Source: Bacteroidota bacterium (lineage in GTDB: Bacteria; Bacteroidota; Bacteroidia; UBA7662). Taken from it: a DNA stretch of 35,047 nt. The translations under genes and the position numbers were made by a program. The notes beneath the pieces were generated by a model. It did not search any database and was not told where the DNA came from. It saw only the letters and a program-made list of their open reading frames with translations. The stretch lies in NCBI GenBank assembly GCA_005799065.1, contig SYHW01000048.1, forward strand, positions 1-35,047, read 5' to 3'. Of the stretch, positions 16,072 to 22,865 are shown piece after piece (the first letter of the stretch is position 1; the number at the start of each line of letters is the position of its first letter).

Positions 16072-17283
16072 ATGTTGTTCAGAAGGATGAAGTGTAACGG
16101 TTTGGTTTTGATCAGCATTCTTAGCAAGAGAGTCATCGTCTCCATCCTGTGTCTTATGGTTTGCTTGATGCATGCCCGGGGGCAGCATACGGATCGCGCA
16201 TCAAAAGCACTCGATCGAACAAAAGTTCATTGGCCTCAGTGGTTGAACCACCTCACCAACGACACAGGAAGCTCGGCTGAACCCCGATTTATGTTGTACC
16301 CCACACTTGGCTATTCTCCCGAAACGCTGTGGGAATTTGGCGGAAGCGGGATCACAGTTTTTCATCATAAAAACGACACCACCCTCCGACTGAGCGAAAT
16401 CAGTGCTTTCGCATTTTTTACGCAGATGAAGCAGCATGGGTTGTGGGTCGATCATGCGATTTATGGGCGTGAGAACAAGTTTTTCGCCTTGGGTAAAATA
16501 CGATTGCAGAATTTTCCACTGCAGTATTACGGAATTGGAAATAATATCGGTAAATCCCCTCTTGCCATCGTACCAGCCAACTATTACCAGGTCAGGGAGC
16601 GATTGGTTTATCAATTAAGGGGTGACTTTTTTGCCGGATTGGAACTTGACTATCAACACTTGTCGAAACCACAGTTTATGTGGAGTGAAAACAACGCGAA
16701 TGGGGATTATTCCAGGCCCTTAGGAGGCTATGGCAGTCAAAATCTGGGTGTAGGCCTTGGATTGCTGTGGGATTCGAGGCAAAATATTCTCAACGTGCGC
16801 CAGGGTTTCCTGACGGAAATAGCTTACCTGCATTATGGTGTTCTTTTCCGCGATTCGCATCGCATGAATACGCTTTTTATGGATGGAAGGTATTTTCATA
16901 GGGTAACAAAAAATCAGGTTTTGGCGATGCAGGTGATTGGTCAATTTTCATCCGGCGACGTACCTTTCAATCAGCTGAGCTTAATGGGAGGGGAAATGAT
17001 CATGCGCGGAAAGTACCTGGGCAAATACCGTGATAAGCAATACCTGGCGGCCCAGGCAGAATATCGATTCCTGCCCTTCGGATTCAGCGAACGGCTTGGC
17101 GGCGCTGTATTTGCCAGTGTCGGTGCGGTTTCCGCTACTTTTCCAACCCAGCACTACAAAACGGCCGGCGGGGCCGGGCTGCGATATCTCCTGTTTCCTA
17201 AAAAAGATGTTTTCGTGCGGGCCGATTTCGGATTTGAGCGTTCGGGCTATGGAATCTACTTTTTCGTCGGCGAAGCCTTTTAA
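16072..17283 (+). CDS. Outer-membrane beta-barrel protein, BamA/TamA (D15 surface antigen) family, no POTRA domains
   Basis: Predicted outer-membrane barrel of about 403 residues. An N-terminal hydrophobic export signal (VIVSILCLMVCLMHARGQ) is followed by alternating amphipathic strands, for example YGIGNNIGKS and LGVGLGLLWDSRQNILNVRQG. The MRGKYLGKYRDKQYLAAQAEYR element resembles the conserved RGF-loop region of Omp85 barrels. The chain ends with an outer-membrane C-terminal strand of aromatic residues (GYGIYFFVGEAF). No POTRA repeats precede the barrel, as in the short Bacteroidota members. The substrate is unknown. Start uncertain: ATG 16072 (chosen), ATG 16087 or GTG 16054. Confidence 0.82.
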   Translation: MLFRRMKCNGLVLISILSKRVIVSILCLMVCLMHARGQHTDRASKALDRTKVHWPQWLNHLTNDTGSSAEPRFMLYPTLGYSPETLWEFGGSGITVFHHKNDTTLRLSEISAFAFFTQMKQHGLWVDHAIYGRENKFFALGKIRLQNFPLQYYGIGNNIGKSPLAIVPANYYQVRERLVYQLRGDFFAGLELDYQHLSKPQFMWSENNANGDYSRPLGGYGSQNLGVGLGLLWDSRQNILNVRQGFLTEIAYLHYGVLFRDSHRMNTLFMDGRYFHRVTKNQVLAMQVIGQFSSGDVPFNQLSLMGGEMIMRGKYLGKYRDKQYLAAQAEYRFLPFGFSERLGGAVFASVGAVSATFPTQHYKTAGGAGLRYLLFPKKDVFVRADFGFERSGYGIYFFVGEAF

Positions 17284-17710
17284 GGGGTCGTCTTGACTCT
17301 TAATTGATGGCCAAAAATGGTGCTGTGAAGCAGACCCGTGAATTATGCCCGTGGGCGTCTATAATGCTCACCGGATTTGCTCAACATAGGTCAATCGATG
17401 TTGGTAATGACACTGCACTAAACCCGATTGAAAAGTCTTTCTCGACATCAATTCAAAATCGGATGGCACCAGCCTCCGCTCAAAAAGTAGGATCCCTTGG
17501 TATAGGCCGACGGAAAGGGGTCAATTTGTCCGATTATTCCATGGTTATACGTGAAATAGATTGCGATGGCTGGGAAAGTCAAAAACGAATGCATCTTTTC
17601 CATTGGGTAATACCAACTCAAACGCTTAATTAAATTTATTTTACTCATTCATGCTTATTTGGAGTTTCTGCTTTTGTCCGGTAGGTTTTATCCATTGAAG
17701 ACATAATGCA
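17284..17710. other. Stretch without a supported gene
   Basis: Short open frames exist on both strands (the longest at 17304-17633 plus), but their translations show no domain, export signal or recognisable family. The stretch becomes more AT-rich toward its right end, where the direct repeat starts. It may contain decayed sequence from the event that brought in the neighbouring AT-rich insert. Confidence 0.5.
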
Positions 17711-17762
17711 AAAAGGGTTACACTGTACAAATATAACCCTTTAAACTTTTTATCCGCTCCCC
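17711..17762. repeat. Left direct repeat of the AT-rich insert, with terminator-like hairpin
   Basis: This 52-bp segment matches 19698-19749 at 42 of 52 positions by hand alignment without gaps. It contains the hairpin AAAGGGTTA/TAACCCTTT (17712-17742), followed on the minus strand by a T-run, and ends in GCTCCCC, the bases that in the right copy are the 3' end of tRNA-Asn. It therefore looks like a tRNA 3'-end plus terminator relic. On the minus strand it could still terminate the reductase transcript. Confidence 0.7.
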
Positions 17763-17880
17763 TAATTGATGAAAGTTGCAGCTATAATAAGATGATTGAG
17801 TTTGTAGTCATCGGGAAATTAAAGGGTTGAACTTCCTCTCAAATTACAGGAGGTTAATCCTGTTTTTTCAAAACCCTAAT

Positions 17881-18492
17881 TTATCTACTCACTAGGTTAA
17901 AAGCAATATTTCGCCCTTGACCTTGCATAATCGCGAGGTTAATCCAACACAATGCGAATTTCTCTAGTAATTCAACTTTGTCCGATTTTCCAAAATCCAT
18001 ACAGGAACCAAAACCGGCTTCTAATGCTAACTGTGAAACTACCTTTTTTGCCAAATCACTTTCTCCAGCCATAAACATATCGATTCCTTTTCCTTGGTAT
18101 GTGGGGTTCAAAATATTCTCAAAGCCTGTGGAATTGAAACATTTTACAACTTCGCCTTGAGTCTTTTCTAAAAGGCAATGGTATACGGTTCTGTATGGCT
18201 CGGGGGATTGTTTAACAGAATTCGTTGCGTCAATTACTATTTTCCCTGCAACATTATTTAATTGAGGTAAAACTTCGAAAATAGCCGTGGGAGGTATGGC
18301 AATTAATACAACCTCTGATTTTGAAACCGCCTCAGAAATAGATGAAACTGAGGTGTTTTGATTATTTAAAAGTCCCCTTCCCTTAAAATGATTTTTGTTG
18401 TTGACGCCCAATAAAATAGTATGTCCTTTTAAAGCCCATTTGGTAGCCAAAGCACCACCAATATTTCCGGTTCCAATAATTGCTATGTTCAT
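17881..18492 (-). CDS. NADP-binding F420-dependent-oxidoreductase-like protein
   Basis: The 203-residue protein belongs to the NPC/F420 oxidoreductase-like family (COG2085 type). The Rossmann motif GTGNIGG is at residues 7-13, followed by a second strand ending in LGVNN, then VVLIAIPPTAI and KIVIDATNSV, family landmarks. The family includes F420:NADP oxidoreductases, but members in organisms without F420 are generally uncharacterised NADP-dependent enzymes; its substrate is unknown. The frame opens with TTG at 18510; I chose the ATG at 18492, which gives the exact Rossmann N-terminus and an 11-bp gap after the SDR stop. It is the second gene of the operon controlled from the SDR promoter, and AT-rich compared with the flanks. 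Confidence 0.85.
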   Translation of the reverse strand: MNIAIIGTGNIGGALATKWALKGHTILLGVNNKNHFKGRGLLNNQNTSVSSISEAVSKSEVVLIAIPPTAIFEVLPQLNNVAGKIVIDATNSVKQSPEPYRTVYHCLLEKTQGEVVKCFNSTGFENILNPTYQGKGIDMFMAGESDLAKKVVSQLALEAGFGSCMDFGKSDKVELLEKFALCWINLAIMQGQGRNIAFNLVSR

Positions 18493-18503
18493 TAGTTTAG
18501 AAT

Positions 18504-19241
18504 TTACCAAGGTAAAGATTCACCTAAATGAATGAAGGCACCTGTTGGCCCATTTTCATCAAGTGTACTTAAATCTACAATCGTTTTTACACCGTCTTCA
18601 ATAGACATTGGAGCATATTCACCACCTAAATCGGTTTTTACCCAACCCGGGTGTGCTGAATTTGCTTTAATTGGACTATCTTTTAATGCTTCGGCCAAAT
18701 GCAGTGTAAATTGATTTAATGCGGTTTTTGAAGAGTTATATGCCAATAGTTTTATTCCGTAAATGGGTGAATTTAAATCAGCGTGCAATGCCAAAGAGCC
18801 CATTATACTTGAAACATTTACTATTCTGCCAGCAGTTGATTTTTTTAACAATGGCAGTAGTTTTTGTGTAAGTGCTATTGGAGCAAAGTAGTTAATTTCA
18901 AAAGTCTGCTTTAATATATCCATTGATACTGTTTCAGTTGAATTGCCTGGCATAAATCCAGGAAAATCTAATTGAACACCCGCATTATTAACTAAAACAT
19001 CCAATTTGTCGAAATGCTCATTTATTGATTTTGAGAGACTATCAACATCATTATCATTCACCACATCTAATTGCATGCCCACAGCATGGACACCTTTTGA
19101 TTTTAACTTTTCTGCTGTTTCATTGCTCTTTTGTTGCGTTCGGGCGGCAACAATAACCGTGTAACCTTTGACCCCCAATTGGTATGCAGTTTCAAATCCT
19201 AGTCCTTTACTGGCTCCAGTAATAAGTGCTACTTTTTCCAT
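18504..19241 (-). CDS. Short-chain dehydrogenase/reductase (SDR)
   Basis: Classical SDR of 245 residues that should reduce or oxidise a carbonyl or alcohol with NAD(P)H. Landmarks are the TGASKGLG cofactor loop (8-15), NNAG (85-88), the catalytic Ser in VNVSS (144-145), and YNSSK with Tyr168 and Lys172. Arg34 after the second strand (VAARTQQ) suggests NADP preference. The substrate cannot be read. The frame extends to a TTG at 19256, but that codon lies inside the promoter -7 region, so the ATG at 19241 is taken. It is followed 11 bp later by the reductase gene and is divergent from hxlR, a common arrangement for HxlR-controlled stress reductases. Confidence 0.92.
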   Translation of the reverse strand: MEKVALITGASKGLGFETAYQLGVKGYTVIVAARTQQKSNETAEKLKSKGVHAVGMQLDVVNDNDVDSLSKSINEHFDKLDVLVNNAGVQLDFPGFMPGNSTETVSMDILKQTFEINYFAPIALTQKLLPLLKKSTAGRIVNVSSIMGSLALHADLNSPIYGIKLLAYNSSKTALNQFTLHLAEALKDSPIKANSAHPGWVKTDLGGEYAPMSIEDGVKTIVDLSTLDENGPTGAFIHLGESLPW

Positions 19242-19253
19242 ATTTTTTTGTGT

Positions 19254-19284
19254 CAAAGATCATGGCTATATCTATATTTGTCAA
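19254..19284 (-). promoter_or_regulatory. Promoter of the SDR-reductase operon
   Basis: On the minus strand TTG (19284-19282), exactly 20 nt, then GATCTTTG (19261-19254), one mismatch from TAnnTTTG. It ends 12 nt before the SDR ATG. The same segment holds a plus-strand TATATTTG (19273-19280) that could serve hxlR, so the divergent promoters overlap. Confidence 0.6.
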
Positions 19285-19298
19285 GAGTATAACCCAAT

Positions 19299-19313
19299 AG
19301 TACGATACATACT
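19299..19313. promoter_or_regulatory. Candidate HxlR operator
   Basis: AGTA and TACT form an inverted repeat with a 7-nt spacer in the 107-bp region between the divergent SDR and hxlR genes. Position and symmetry suit a dimeric winged-helix regulator; the half-sites are short and the assignment is inferred. Confidence 0.35.
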
Positions 19314-19348
19314 TTTTAGAAAGTAATCAGTTTTTAATTCACACGCAT

Positions 19349-19690
19349 ATGCCTGATTTCATTTACAAAGGAAAGATTTATTACAATCCAGTTCAGTTAG
19401 TGATGGAGCAAATAGGAGGAACTTGGAAAGCGCCCATTCTCTGGCGATTAAAAGAGAACACGATGCGTTATGGGGAATTGAGAAAGGATATTCCCCGTAT
19501 TTCTGATAAAATGTTAACTACCCAACTAAGGGAACTCGAGGAAGATGGATATATTAACAGAAAGGTTTATGCAGTTGTTCCTCCAAAGACCGAGTACTCA
19601 TTGACTTTAAAGGGACAAGACATACTCAAGCTCATCACCACCATAAGGAATTATGGATTAAAAATGATTGAGCAACAGAATTTATCATAG
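19349..19690 (+). CDS. HxlR-family transcriptional regulator
   Basis: Winged-helix DNA-binding protein of 113 residues, normal for the family. Typical elements are the N-terminal helix with LVMEQIGGTWKAPILWRL, the recognition region MRYGELRKDIPRISDKMLTTQLRELEEDG, and the wing RKVYAVVPPKTEYSLTLKG. HxlR proteins usually control a divergent gene, here the SDR-reductase operon. Many (YodB, HypR) sense electrophiles or quinones through a cysteine; this protein has no cysteine at all, so it would need another way of sensing. It is AT-rich like the genes it faces. A hairpin with a T-rich tail follows immediately and probably terminates it. Confidence 0.93.
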   Translation: MPDFIYKGKIYYNPVQLVMEQIGGTWKAPILWRLKENTMRYGELRKDIPRISDKMLTTQLRELEEDGYINRKVYAVVPPKTEYSLTLKGQDILKLITTIRNYGLKMIEQQNLS

Positions 19691-19696
19691 GTAACA

Positions 19697-19749
19697 AAAA
19701 AGGGTCATACTATCAAAGTATAACCCTTTTATCTTTTTATTTGCTCCCC
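19697..19749. repeat. Right direct repeat of the insert; bidirectional terminator of hxlR and tRNA-Asn
   Basis: The hairpin AAAAGGGT/ACCCTTTT (19698-19730, with inner pairs ATAC/GTAT) has a T-rich tail on the plus strand (for hxlR) and a run of six T on the minus strand (for tRNA-Asn). With the adjoining bases it forms the right copy of the 52-bp repeat also found at 17711-17762. Its last bases overlap the tRNA-Asn 3' end. Several differences between the two copies keep the stems paired, which suggests both hairpins were functional. Confidence 0.75.
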
Positions 19750-19817
19750 CTGCTGGACTTGAACCAGCGACCCTCTGATTAACAGTCAGATGCTCTAACC
19801 AACTGAGCTAAGGAGGA
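19744..19817 (-). tRNA. tRNA-Asn (anticodon GUU)
   Basis: A 74-nt cloverleaf on the minus strand: acceptor TCCTCCT/AGGGGGA, D arm AGCTCAGTTGGTTAGAGC, anticodon stem TCTGA/TCAGA around loop CTGTTAA with anticodon GTT, and T arm CTGGTTCAAGTCCAG. The discriminator is G and CCA is not encoded. Its 3' end is the right boundary of the AT-rich insert. Confidence 0.95.
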
Positions 19818-19857
19818 AGAACGCCTTGGAATTGGCTTAACTTATCCAAAAGGAGTG

Positions 19858-19888
19858 CAAATATAGCAAATTCGGTCAAAACCAACAA
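19858..19888 (-). promoter_or_regulatory. Promoter of tRNA-Asn
   Basis: On the minus strand TTG (19888-19886), 20 nt, then TATATTTG (19865-19858), a full match to the Bacteroidota consensus with the same spacing as the tRNA-Glu promoter. A leader of about 35 nt precedes the tRNA. Confidence 0.78.
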
Positions 19889-19929
19889 GTACTCCTAAAT
19901 TTTTGGGCTCCTGCTATGTACAGATATCA

Positions 19930-19937
19930 TACATTTG
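19930..19937 (+). promoter_or_regulatory. Candidate -7 element abutting the small lipoprotein start
   Basis: TACATTTG matches TAnnTTTG and ends 4 nt before the ATG at 19942. A TTTGGG lies about 24 nt upstream, wider than usual. Confidence 0.4.
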
Positions 19938-19941
19938 CATA

Positions 19942-20358
19942 ATGAGTGATGCTACCCCTAGGCTGCTGCGCGCGGCTTTGTTGTTTATTTCCTGCATGTT
20001 CATGCTGGCCTGCACCCCGGATGAAGGCCGTGGAGGCTATGCCCAAATCGCGGGTGTGGTGATGGTGCGCGATTGGAACTCCTCGTTATCCCTCATCCAA
20101 GACACCTTCCCGGCAATGGATGAACGCATATACCTTATTTACGGCGACGAAGGTGTGCCTGGCACAGATCAACGCACTTCTTTTGATGGGCGCTATCGAT
20201 TCGATCAACTGCATCCAGGCCATTATACGGTTTATGCCTATTCGGACCGAAAACCCACGCCCGACAATACTTCGTCGACCGAAGCGGTTGTCTTAAAGGT
20301 TCACCTCACCGAAAAACGTGCACAACATCGTGCAGACACCCTGTGGATTAACCGGTGA
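19942..20358 (+). CDS. Small lipoprotein with carboxypeptidase-regulatory/SdrD-B-like fold
   Basis: A 138-residue predicted lipoprotein. The signal ends in a lipobox (MFMLAC, lipidated Cys24). The mature part reads as one beta-sandwich: a strand pair AQIAGVVMV, a loop with DERIYLIYGDEGVPGTD, then the characteristic FDGRYRFDQLHPGHYTVYAYSD of CarboxypepD_reg/SdrD-B-like domains. Such domains are usually binding or structural rather than enzymatic; no function is known. The ATG at 19942 is preferred because it directly precedes the signal peptide. It lies 155 bp upstream of the VTC gene on the same strand and may belong to that envelope module. Confidence 0.75.
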   Translation: MSDATPRLLRAALLFISCMFMLACTPDEGRGGYAQIAGVVMVRDWNSSLSLIQDTFPAMDERIYLIYGDEGVPGTDQRTSFDGRYRFDQLHPGHYTVYAYSDRKPTPDNTSSTEAVVLKVHLTEKRAQHRADTLWINR

Positions 20359-20513
20359 AGATGTGCCAAACTGAGGATTTGATTTTTACCCTTCGAGTGT
20401 ACCCACTACTGGACCTGCTCTCTCCTCTGATCCCTCAAAAAGATCCTCTGAACACCGAAATGTTATTTTGAGCCCCCGAGAACGCCTAAACCCGTAAAGC
20501 ACACCGTACTGGC

Positions 20514-21428
20514 ATGCCCCTATTGAGCTTTGATGACCTAAAAATGAACCGCATCGCATTGGCGGATCTTCCTGTTCGGGCACAATTGATGCGGCGGGTA
20601 GACCGAAAGTTCAGAATTGGGGCCGAGCATTTGGACTTACTATTTCGGTTGATTGCACCTCACTACAGCCTGGTGCAGGCGGGCACACAAGATGCATCAC
20701 TCTATATCAATCGCTATTGGGATGGAATTGATAGGCCATTCTTTCATGCGCACCGGGTAAGGAAACCGCGCCGGTATAAATTCAGGCAACGCACTTATGC
20801 GGCAGACGGAATGAGTTTTTGGGAACTCAAAGAAAGGATGGCCACAGGCTACACGCGCAAAACAAGGCTCGAGGTAGAGCCATCCCTGCGCGATGAAGGG
20901 GCATCCCTGCATGATGGAGGGGCTCAAGTGGCCCTGAATCGATTATGGAATCGCGTGGGTATGGATCCACCGGCCGACCTGCAGCCGGCACTCGACATCC
21001 ACTATAAACGCCTCAGTTTTGTGCACAACAACGGGCATGAGCGGCTGACGCTCGACTATGACCTGTGCCTATCGAGACCTATCTTCAACGCTGGACAGGG
21101 TGAGGACACGCCCCAAACGTCGAGCTTATCCTTCCCTCCCACTGCATCGACCGAAGCCGCGCAAACATGGCTCTGCAGTCGGGACCTGTACATATTGGAG
21201 TTGAAACAGGATCGGCCCGGACCGAGCATACTCGACCCCCTCCGACAAAGCAGAAGATTGCAAGCCATCTCCTTCAGTAAATATTATATGGGGAATTTAT
21301 TGTGGCAAGCGCATGAACAGAATCATCAAGCGGTGCGGGCTATTCCGACCCGGATTGGTTATGGACGGGCCTGGACAATGAACCCTACTCATATACCCCT
21401 AGACAATGAACCCCATTCAATATCCTGA
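20514..21428 (+). CDS. VTC-domain protein, putative polyphosphate polymerase
   Basis: Member of the VTC (vacuolar transporter chaperone) triphosphate-tunnel family, whose yeast member Vtc4 makes polyphosphate from ATP. The basic tunnel signatures can be followed through the 304 residues: RRVDRKF (27-33), YKFRQRTY (88-95), WELKER (103-108), RLTLD (177-181), ILELK (227-231) and SFSKYYMG (253-260). There is no signal peptide or membrane helix, so it should act in the cytoplasm, probably at the membrane with the following DUF4956 protein. A 7-residue duplication (SLRDEGA/SLHDGGA) reflects a 21-bp repeat in the DNA. Start at 20514 by position; an in-frame ATG at 20544 is possible. The polymerase activity is inferred from the family. 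Confidence 0.87.
   Translation: MPLLSFDDLKMNRIALADLPVRAQLMRRVDRKFRIGAEHLDLLFRLIAPHYSLVQAGTQDASLYINRYWDGIDRPFFHAHRVRKPRRYKFRQRTYAADGMSFWELKERMATGYTRKTRLEVEPSLRDEGASLHDGGAQVALNRLWNRVGMDPPADLQPALDIHYKRLSFVHNNGHERLTLDYDLCLSRPIFNAGQGEDTPQTSSLSFPPTASTEAAQTWLCSRDLYILELKQDRPGPSILDPLRQSRRLQAISFSKYYMGNLLWQAHEQNHQAVRAIPTRIGYGRAWTMNPTHIPLDNEPHSIS
20881..20922. repeat. 21-bp tandem duplication within the VTC gene
   Basis: Units 20881-20901 and 20902-20922 are similar and in frame, adding a heptapeptide. The second copy differs at a few bases. Confidence 0.75.
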
Positions 21429-21456
21429 GTAAACACTTAATCGCATCAAGAACAAT

Positions 21457-22026
21457 ATGCCTCACCTCATCGACTTCAATTTGCTCTTTCGCCTGGTGGT
21501 GGACCTGATTTCCGTTTGGCTCCTGGTGCGCTTCATCTACTACAGCATCTACAAAACCCGCGATTTGTTTTTCTCTTTGATTGTGACGAATCTCGTTATT
21601 TTCCTGCTTTCGTATGCACTCAACGGACATGAAATCTCGATGGGGGCTGCGTTCGGTTTGTTTGCCGTGTTTGGCATGCTCCGGTTTAGAACAGAGGACA
21701 TCAGCCTCAAGGACATGACCTACCTCTTTTTAAGCATTGCTTTGGGGGTCTTCAATGCTGTTGCGCAAACCAGCTTATGGGTGTTGCCGGTGGTGAGCGC
21801 CTCCATGCTGCTGGTGACTTTTCTGCTGGAAAGCAATTTACTCTACCACCGCGAAAGCGCGCGTGTTGTGAATTACGACCGAACTGATCTTCTGGCTGTG
21901 GGTCGCGAAGCGGAAATGCTGTTGGACCTTCAAACAAAAACCGGGCTGCCCGTACACCGGTTTCAGGTGATGCGCATCGATTTCCTGCGCGATACGGTTC
22001 AACTGCGGGTGTATTTCAAAGATTAA
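21457..22026 (+). CDS. DUF4956 family membrane protein
   Basis: A 189-residue inner-membrane protein with about four membrane segments: about 8-28, 32-50 (FFSLIVTNLVIFLLSYAL), a glycine-rich re-entrant or membrane stretch AAFGLFAVFGMLRFRTEDIS, and 83-130. A soluble C-terminal domain of about 55 residues follows. The GMLRFRTEDISLKDMTYLF motif is the hallmark of DUF4956. The family is repeatedly found beside VTC-domain genes, so it probably anchors the polymerase or moves its product across the membrane, but its activity is unknown. It begins 28 bp after the VTC stop, and its stop shares a base with the next ATG (TAATG), so the three genes look like one operon. Confidence 0.88.
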   Translation: MPHLIDFNLLFRLVVDLISVWLLVRFIYYSIYKTRDLFFSLIVTNLVIFLLSYALNGHEISMGAAFGLFAVFGMLRFRTEDISLKDMTYLFLSIALGVFNAVAQTSLWVLPVVSASMLLVTFLLESNLLYHRESARVVNYDRTDLLAVGREAEMLLDLQTKTGLPVHRFQVMRIDFLRDTVQLRVYFKD

Positions 22027-22865
22027 TGCGGATGAATGGTGCGTTCAGTCTGATTCAACACCGCAGCTGGTTTGCCTTATGGCCAAACATGCGGCTGATC
22101 ATTTTTCGCTTCGTTTGCAGTTTCGTATTCATTTCCGCGCCAAAGTATCCCCTACAGGCGCAAGATCAGCATCCCGCTCTGTGGATCGAACACGGCTGGG
22201 AACAGAAAATGCCCCATGGTTTGAGGCTGTCTTTTACGCCAGAATTGAGGTTTCAGCCGGCCGATGCCGAACGGAATCGATCCATTTGGATGGGTGGGCA
22301 TTATTGGTGGGTAGAACGGCTACAGGCCGATTTGGCCCTGCAAAAGAAATGGAAGGGAGGAACACGTCTGCCGCAACTCTCTGTTTCTCTACTCGGGGCA
22401 GGTCGCACTATTTTTAGAAACCCGCAACAAGGTTTGGGTCCACGCCTCCGTTGGTATACCGACGTCCGGGTGCAATGGGAAGCGAAAAAATGGGAGGTAG
22501 GATATCGTCTGCGTTATCAACAGCAATTCAACGACTTCTCTTCGGCCAGTGCAACGAGTGCTGTTTCCTATCTCCGCCAAAAGTTGAGCCTACAATTCAG
22601 CTTATCGAAGCGTTGGCAAGTCGGGATTTCGGAGGATGTGTGGTTTCCGGTTGGGGGCAGTGTTGGATTATCTGAAATGTACCCCGATCACCGAAGATCA
22701 TCCCTCAGTTTTGGCTACAACCATAAGCGCGTTTCCTGGAACGTCGGCTTCACCCATGACCGTGCATTATGGGATGAAAACCGAGACCCTCAACTTTGGA
22801 TCCTACAAATCGGACGAAGCTGGAAACTGGCCGATCGAAAAAAATCTATCCAGTCTCCTGATTAG
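22026..22865 (+). CDS. DUF2490 outer-membrane beta-barrel protein
   Basis: Predicted outer-membrane barrel of up to 279 residues. Signal sequence MRLIIFRFVCSFVFISAP ends near LQAQ, followed by WIEHGWEQKMPHGLRLSFTPELR and regularly spaced amphipathic strands, each with paired aromatic and basic residues (PRLRWYTDVRVQWE, WEVGYRLRYQQQFND). This is the pattern of DUF2490, which is uncharacterised. The ATG at 22026 overlaps the DUF4956 stop as TAATG; an internal ATG at 22089 would give a cleaner signal peptide, so the start is open. The module therefore spans cytoplasm (VTC), inner membrane (DUF4956) and outer membrane (this protein). The stop overlaps the stop of the convergent gene by four bases. 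Confidence 0.8.
   Translation: MRMNGAFSLIQHRSWFALWPNMRLIIFRFVCSFVFISAPKYPLQAQDQHPALWIEHGWEQKMPHGLRLSFTPELRFQPADAERNRSIWMGGHYWWVERLQADLALQKKWKGGTRLPQLSVSLLGAGRTIFRNPQQGLGPRLRWYTDVRVQWEAKKWEVGYRLRYQQQFNDFSSASATSAVSYLRQKLSLQFSLSKRWQVGISEDVWFPVGGSVGLSEMYPDHRRSSLSFGYNHKRVSWNVGFTHDRALWDENRDPQLWILQIGRSWKLADRKKSIQSPD

Noticed and set aside
15721-16188. A 155-codon open frame on the minus strand across the aat 3' end and the BamA-like 5' end
   Set aside because: Its middle part (DGLALGLALGQSS...WGSVLGIYEG) reads almost like protein, but both ends lie antisense to well-supported genes, it has no family match that I recognise, and the unique part is only about 200 bp. I treat it as a shadow frame.
17304-17633. 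A 109-codon open frame on the plus strand after the BamA-like gene
   Set aside because: No domain, signal or family pattern and no promoter in front. The composition looks like non-coding sequence; it could be a decayed gene but nothing shows which.
17881-19690. Insertion sequence or transposon carrying the SDR, reductase and HxlR genes
   Set aside because: No transposase or integrase and no terminal inverted repeats at the edges; the flanking repeats are direct and contain terminators and a tRNA end, which fits tRNA-associated integration or exchange better.
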